Positions 61,253-64,000 of a stretch of 64,000 bases of DNA are shown here, piece by piece. Source of the DNA: Ottowia thiooxydans DSM 14619 (GTDB lineage Bacteria > Pseudomonadota > Gammaproteobacteria > Burkholderiales > Burkholderiaceae_C); the NCBI RefSeq assembly GCF_000422885.1, contig NZ_KE383943.1:451103-515102 (forward strand), written 5' to 3'. A model generated the notes under the pieces. That model saw only the letters and a program-made list of their open reading frames with translations, had not been told where the DNA came from and searched no databases. The position numbers were made by a program, and so were the translations under genes. The first letter of the stretch is position 1. Every line of letters starts with the position of its first letter.

Positions 61253-61722
61253 TGCTGCGGACGTGGCCGATAGCCGGTTAATTCCCAAAATCCTTGTTCA
61301 TTGAACTTAAAACTAATCATTTCGAACGCAGTTTTTCCGTCTTTTTGATCGCTCGCAAAGTCAATATTGGCATACAGCCCGGCGGGAGGGGTTGTACTGC
61401 CGGCTGGATAAATCAAACGTACTACAGATGCCCAACGCCGCCCGGTGACATCGCCCAGTGTGGCGCGCGCCTCGCGTGTCTGTGCTTGAAATTCGCTCTG
61501 GGTGATCAGGGCTTTCATGAAGGGCGCGGCTGCCTCCCAAAGCGAGGCTTCCTGCCGGGCATCAATGCGGGCGAGTACAGCCTGAGCGGCCGTGATCAAT
61601 TCGTCCGCGGATTGACTGGAGGCGGGTGCTCCAGCGGCCATGGCCGGGGATTGGAGGCACAGGGAAAACGCCAGGGCGGCGATGCCAGCCGAACGGCGGG
61701 CCATGAGCGAAGTGAATTTCAT
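61249..61722 (-). CDS. DUF4019 exported protein
   Basis: A 157-residue protein (ATG 61722; a TTG at 61779 would add 19 residues). Signal peptide with cleavage after SPAMA. The DUF4019 core is seen in QASLWEAAAPFMKALITQSEF, GRRWASVVRLIY, ANIDFASDQKDGKTAFEMISF and GFWELTGYRPRP. It is translationally coupled to the DUF2827 gene. Function unknown; periplasmic. Confidence 0.75.
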   Translation of the reverse strand: MKFTSLMARRSAGIAALAFSLCLQSPAMAAGAPASSQSADELITAAQAVLARIDARQEASLWEAAAPFMKALITQSEFQAQTREARATLGDVTGRRWASVVRLIYPAGSTTPPAGLYANIDFASDQKDGKTAFEMISFKFNEQGFWELTGYRPRPQQ

Positions 61723-61922
61723 AAAAAAAGCGATGACGCTGGTGAGAAAACTACCTGAATTGTCTGGCAAACTTCGCAACTTTAAAAAAATGAGTTTTCG
61801 TGAATTTCGTCACGAATTCTCTCGCGAGTTGGCGTAAACCCTAGCCAACAAATTCGATAATAAAGAAGTAACAGAACGTGCGCGCGTCGGGCATTGCTTG
61901 TACCGCTTAAATAGGCATTTTG

Positions 61923-64000
61923 ATGAATAAAGCATTTAGAACCCTCTGGAACGAGGCGCTGGGCGCCTGGGTAGCCGTTTCGGAAGTCGTGGTATCGCGT
62001 GGCAAGCGGTCCGGGGGAGGGCTCGTTCTCAATAGTGCAAGCGGTGCTGCCAACGAGCGTGCGCGCACGAGCGGGGGCGCGAAGCTGACGGGTACTGCGT
62101 TGGCGGTTCTTGTGCTTCTGAGTGGGCTGGGGTCCACGGGTGTGCATGCGGGTTACGTTGCGGGGAATGGCACGGCTGGTAGCACTGAAAATGGATCAAC
62201 CAATATCACGATTGGTTCGCGCGGATCTGGTTCCAGTTCTGGCACTAATGCGGTCACAACAGGTGGCTCCAATGCGGTGGCCATTGGTAGCGGCGCCCAG
62301 TCGACCAGCGCCAGTACCGTTGCCATAGGCGAAGGTTCGCGGGCTACAAACACCTCTGCCGCTGCTATTGGCGATGCAGCTATTGCGAGCAACACTTATA
62401 CCCTAGCCATCGGTCATGATGTCCAGGCAACGGCCAATAGCGCTGTGGCCATTGGCTCTGGAGCGCGATCGACCGGGAACGGCTCATATGCCTTGGGTAA
62501 TGACGCCAACGCTGGCGGTTCATCGGCCATTGCCATTGGCGGTGGCGATGGCACTGGCGGAGGGGGTTCGAATGCAGCCGGTGGGCAGTCCATCGCCATC
62601 GGTCGAAGCTCCGCAGCTTCAGGCGCGGCGACCAATGGCATCGCGCTGGGCACCAGCGCCACTGTAAGCTTGGCAAACTCCATCGCGTTGGGCTCAGGCT
62701 CTACTGCATCGGCAGTGAGCGCGACCACTAACTGGACCGGCTCGGGCACTGTGGTTGCCGGCACGACCTTCACGGTCAACCAGGCACCAACCAACGGCGT
62801 CCTGGCGATTGGGAATCGGCAGATCCAGGGCGTGGCTGATGGCGAGGTTTCCGCCACATCGACGAATGCGATCAATGGCAGCCAACTTTTTGCAGTCGCC
62901 AGTGCGCTGGATGACAAAACGACGTCACTTTCAACGGGGTTGAGTACCAACAACTCCAGGGTGACGAGCTTGAGCACAGGCTTGAGCAACACGAATAGCT
63001 CGGTTTCGTCGTTGAGCACAGGCTTGAGCACCACCAACTCGCGTGTGACGAGTTTGAGCACGGGCTTGAGCAACACCAATAGTTCGGTGTCCAGCCTGAG
63101 CACAGGCTTGAGCAATACGAACAGTTCGGTCTCCTCACTGAGCACTGGCGTGAGCTCGCTCAGCACCGGGTTGAGTAACACCAACTCCAGTGTTTCGAGC
63201 CTGAGTACGGGCCTGAGCAACACGAACAGCTCAGTTTCCTCATTGAGCACCGGTGTCAGCTCTCTCAGCACTGGGTTGAGCAATACCAACAGCTCGGTCT
63301 CTTCTTTGAGTACTGGTGTTAGTTCGCTCAGCACGGGTCTGAGCAATACAAACAGCTCCGTCTCCTCGCTGAGCACTGGTGTGAGCTCGCTCAGCACAGG
63401 TTTGAGCAACACGAACAGCTCGGTCTCATCGCTCAGCACAGGAGTGAGCTCACTCAGCACGGGCCTGAGCAACACCAACAGTTCGGTTTCTAGCCTGAGC
63501 ACCGGGCTGAGCAATACGAATAGCTCGGTCTCGTCGTTGAGCACGGGCGTGAGTTCGCTCAGCACAGGTTTGAGCAACACGAACAGCTCGGTCTCATCGC
63601 TCAGCACAGGAGTGAGCTCACTGAGTACGGGTCTGAGCAATACCAATAGTTCGGTATCTAGCCTCAGTACTGGCGTCAGCTCTCTCAGCACAGGGTTGAG
63701 CAATACGAACAGTTCGGTCTCTTCGTTGAGCACTGGCGTGAGCTCGCTCAGCACCGGGTTGAGTAACACCAACTCTAGCGTTTCGAGCTTGAGTACGGGC
63801 CTGAGCAACACGAACAGCTCTGTCTCGTCGCTGAGCACGGGTCTGAGTACGACCAATTCTCGTGTGACCAGTTTAAGTACTGGGTTGAGCAACACAAACA
63901 GTTCTGTTTCGTCCCTGAGCACTGGTGTGAGTTCGCTCAGTACGGGCCTGAGCAACACCAATAGTTCGGTGTCCAGCCTCAGCACTGGGCTGAGCAATAC
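61923..64000 (+). CDS. Trimeric autotransporter adhesin (YadA/Hep_Hag type), C-terminus beyond window
   Basis: The frame is open for 692 codons to the edge. Residues 1-24 are an ESPR extended signal (NKAFRTLWNEALGAWVAVSE) followed by a hydrophobic core ending GVHA. The head has YadA-type beta-roll repeats (NAVAIGSGAQS, STVAIGEGSRA, NSIALGSGS). RQIQGVADG...NAINGSQL is the neck motif. From residue 335 the stalk is a Ser/Thr/Leu repeat of 14- and 7-residue units. The membrane anchor lies beyond the edge. Trimers would mediate adhesion or biofilm formation. Confidence 0.93.
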   Translation, partial: MNKAFRTLWNEALGAWVAVSEVVVSRGKRSGGGLVLNSASGAANERARTSGGAKLTGTALAVLVLLSGLGSTGVHAGYVAGNGTAGSTENGSTNITIGSRGSGSSSGTNAVTTGGSNAVAIGSGAQSTSASTVAIGEGSRATNTSAAAIGDAAIASNTYTLAIGHDVQATANSAVAIGSGARSTGNGSYALGNDANAGGSSAIAIGGGDGTGGGGSNAAGGQSIAIGRSSAASGAATNGIALGTSATVSLANSIALGSGSTASAVSATTNWTGSGTVVAGTTFTVNQAPTNGVLAIGNRQIQGVADGEVSATSTNAINGSQLFAVASALDDKTTSLSTGLSTNNSRVTSLSTGLSNTNSSVSSLSTGLSTTNSRVTSLSTGLSNTNSSVSSLSTGLSNTNSSVSSLSTGVSSLSTGLSNTNSSVSSLSTGLSNTNSSVSSLSTGVSSLSTGLSNTNSSVSSLSTGVSSLSTGLSNTNSSVSSLSTGVSSLSTGLSNTNSSVSSLSTGVSSLSTGLSNTNSSVSSLSTGLSNTNSSVSSLSTGVSSLSTGLSNTNSSVSSLSTGVSSLSTGLSNTNSSVSSLSTGVSSLSTGLSNTNSSVSSLSTGVSSLSTGLSNTNSSVSSLSTGLSNTNSSVSSLSTGLSTTNSRVTSLSTGLSNTNSSVSSLSTGVSSLSTGLSNTNSSVSSLSTGLSN
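62925..64000. repeat. Coding tandem repeats of the adhesin stalk, 42-nt and 21-nt units
   Basis: Twenty complete 42-nt units (mostly SLSTGLSNTNSSVS) and ten 21-nt units (SLSTGVS) run to the edge, with a 21st long unit cut there. Three long units carry the variant ending S(T/N)NSRVT (62925, 63009, 63828). Segments 63387-63452 and 63555-63620 are identical, 168 nt apart. Protein sequence is nearly constant while codons vary freely. Confidence 0.95.

Noticed and set aside
62414..63997. A 527-codon open frame on the minus strand opposite the adhesin, with regular Leu/Val-rich repeats
   Set aside because: It mirrors the sense repeats: the sense codon pattern avoids stops in that antisense frame. 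It covers neither a recognisable domain nor a start signal, and the sense frame has ESPR, head and neck motifs.

Overview
The window looks like a chromosomal segment of a betaproteobacterium of the order Burkholderiales (Comamonadaceae or Alcaligenaceae type; the sequence alone does not settle the family). Grounds: several orphan TTT/Bug-family periplasmic receptors, a class II (B12) ribonucleotide reductase, the DUF2868/DUF3482-GTPase pair, a K+-insensitive H+-pyrophosphatase beside a soluble pyrophosphatase, a DUF3649-PepSY-DUF3325 iron operon and an ESPR-type trimeric autotransporter. I see no tRNA, rRNA, CRISPR array, insertion sequence or prophage gene.

Layout. 1-11.9 kb: a catabolic island. 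It holds a DAO-type flavoenzyme (cut by the left edge), an amino-acid binding protein, a prolidase-like amidohydrolase, three Bug receptors, ProC, an LDH2-type reductase, a DapA-family lyase/deaminase and two FCD-type GntR regulators. Matching palindromes (ATTGGA-N2-CAAT) occur at its two ends. 12-15.9 kb: a nitronate monooxygenase translationally coupled to the B12-dependent ribonucleotide reductase. 15.9-20.8 kb: a LysR regulator fused in frame to a complete Bug domain, next to PanE-like, class I fumarase/tartrate-dehydratase-like (two subunits) and RidA genes. 20.9-28.9 kb: a branched-chain-type ABC importer, a CYP199-like P450, its [2Fe-2S] ferredoxin, a MarR regulator and a ferredoxin reductase, which reads as an uptake and O-demethylation unit for an aromatic acid.

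29-45 kb is mostly housekeeping: NnrS, nitroreductase, QueC, PagL-like lipid A deacylase, SbmA/YddA-like ABC protein, MgtC/DUF4010 protein, GNAT, MoxR ATPase, cytochrome c4, H+-PPase with a C-terminal OmpA-like domain, soluble PPase, DUF2868 protein and GTPase. 45-54.4 kb: an iron-uptake locus (FecI sigma factor under a Fur-like box, FecR, STN-type TonB receptor, DUF3649, PepSY reductase-like protein, DUF3325, YncE-like lipoprotein), with a Bug receptor gene lying between fecR and the receptor in opposite orientation. 54.6-60 kb: TrhP/YegQ, a DUF3617 protein and aconitase. 60-64 kb: a DUF4019-DUF2827 pair divergent from a trimeric autotransporter adhesin that runs off the right edge in a long 7/14-residue repeat stalk.

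The most unusual items are the LysR-Bug fusion (15938-17719), the H+-PPase/OmpA fusion (38585-41035), the operator set linking the two ends of the first island, and the adhesin with its DUF4019-DUF2827 neighbours. All functional calls come from reading the translations against remembered family features. No database search was run.
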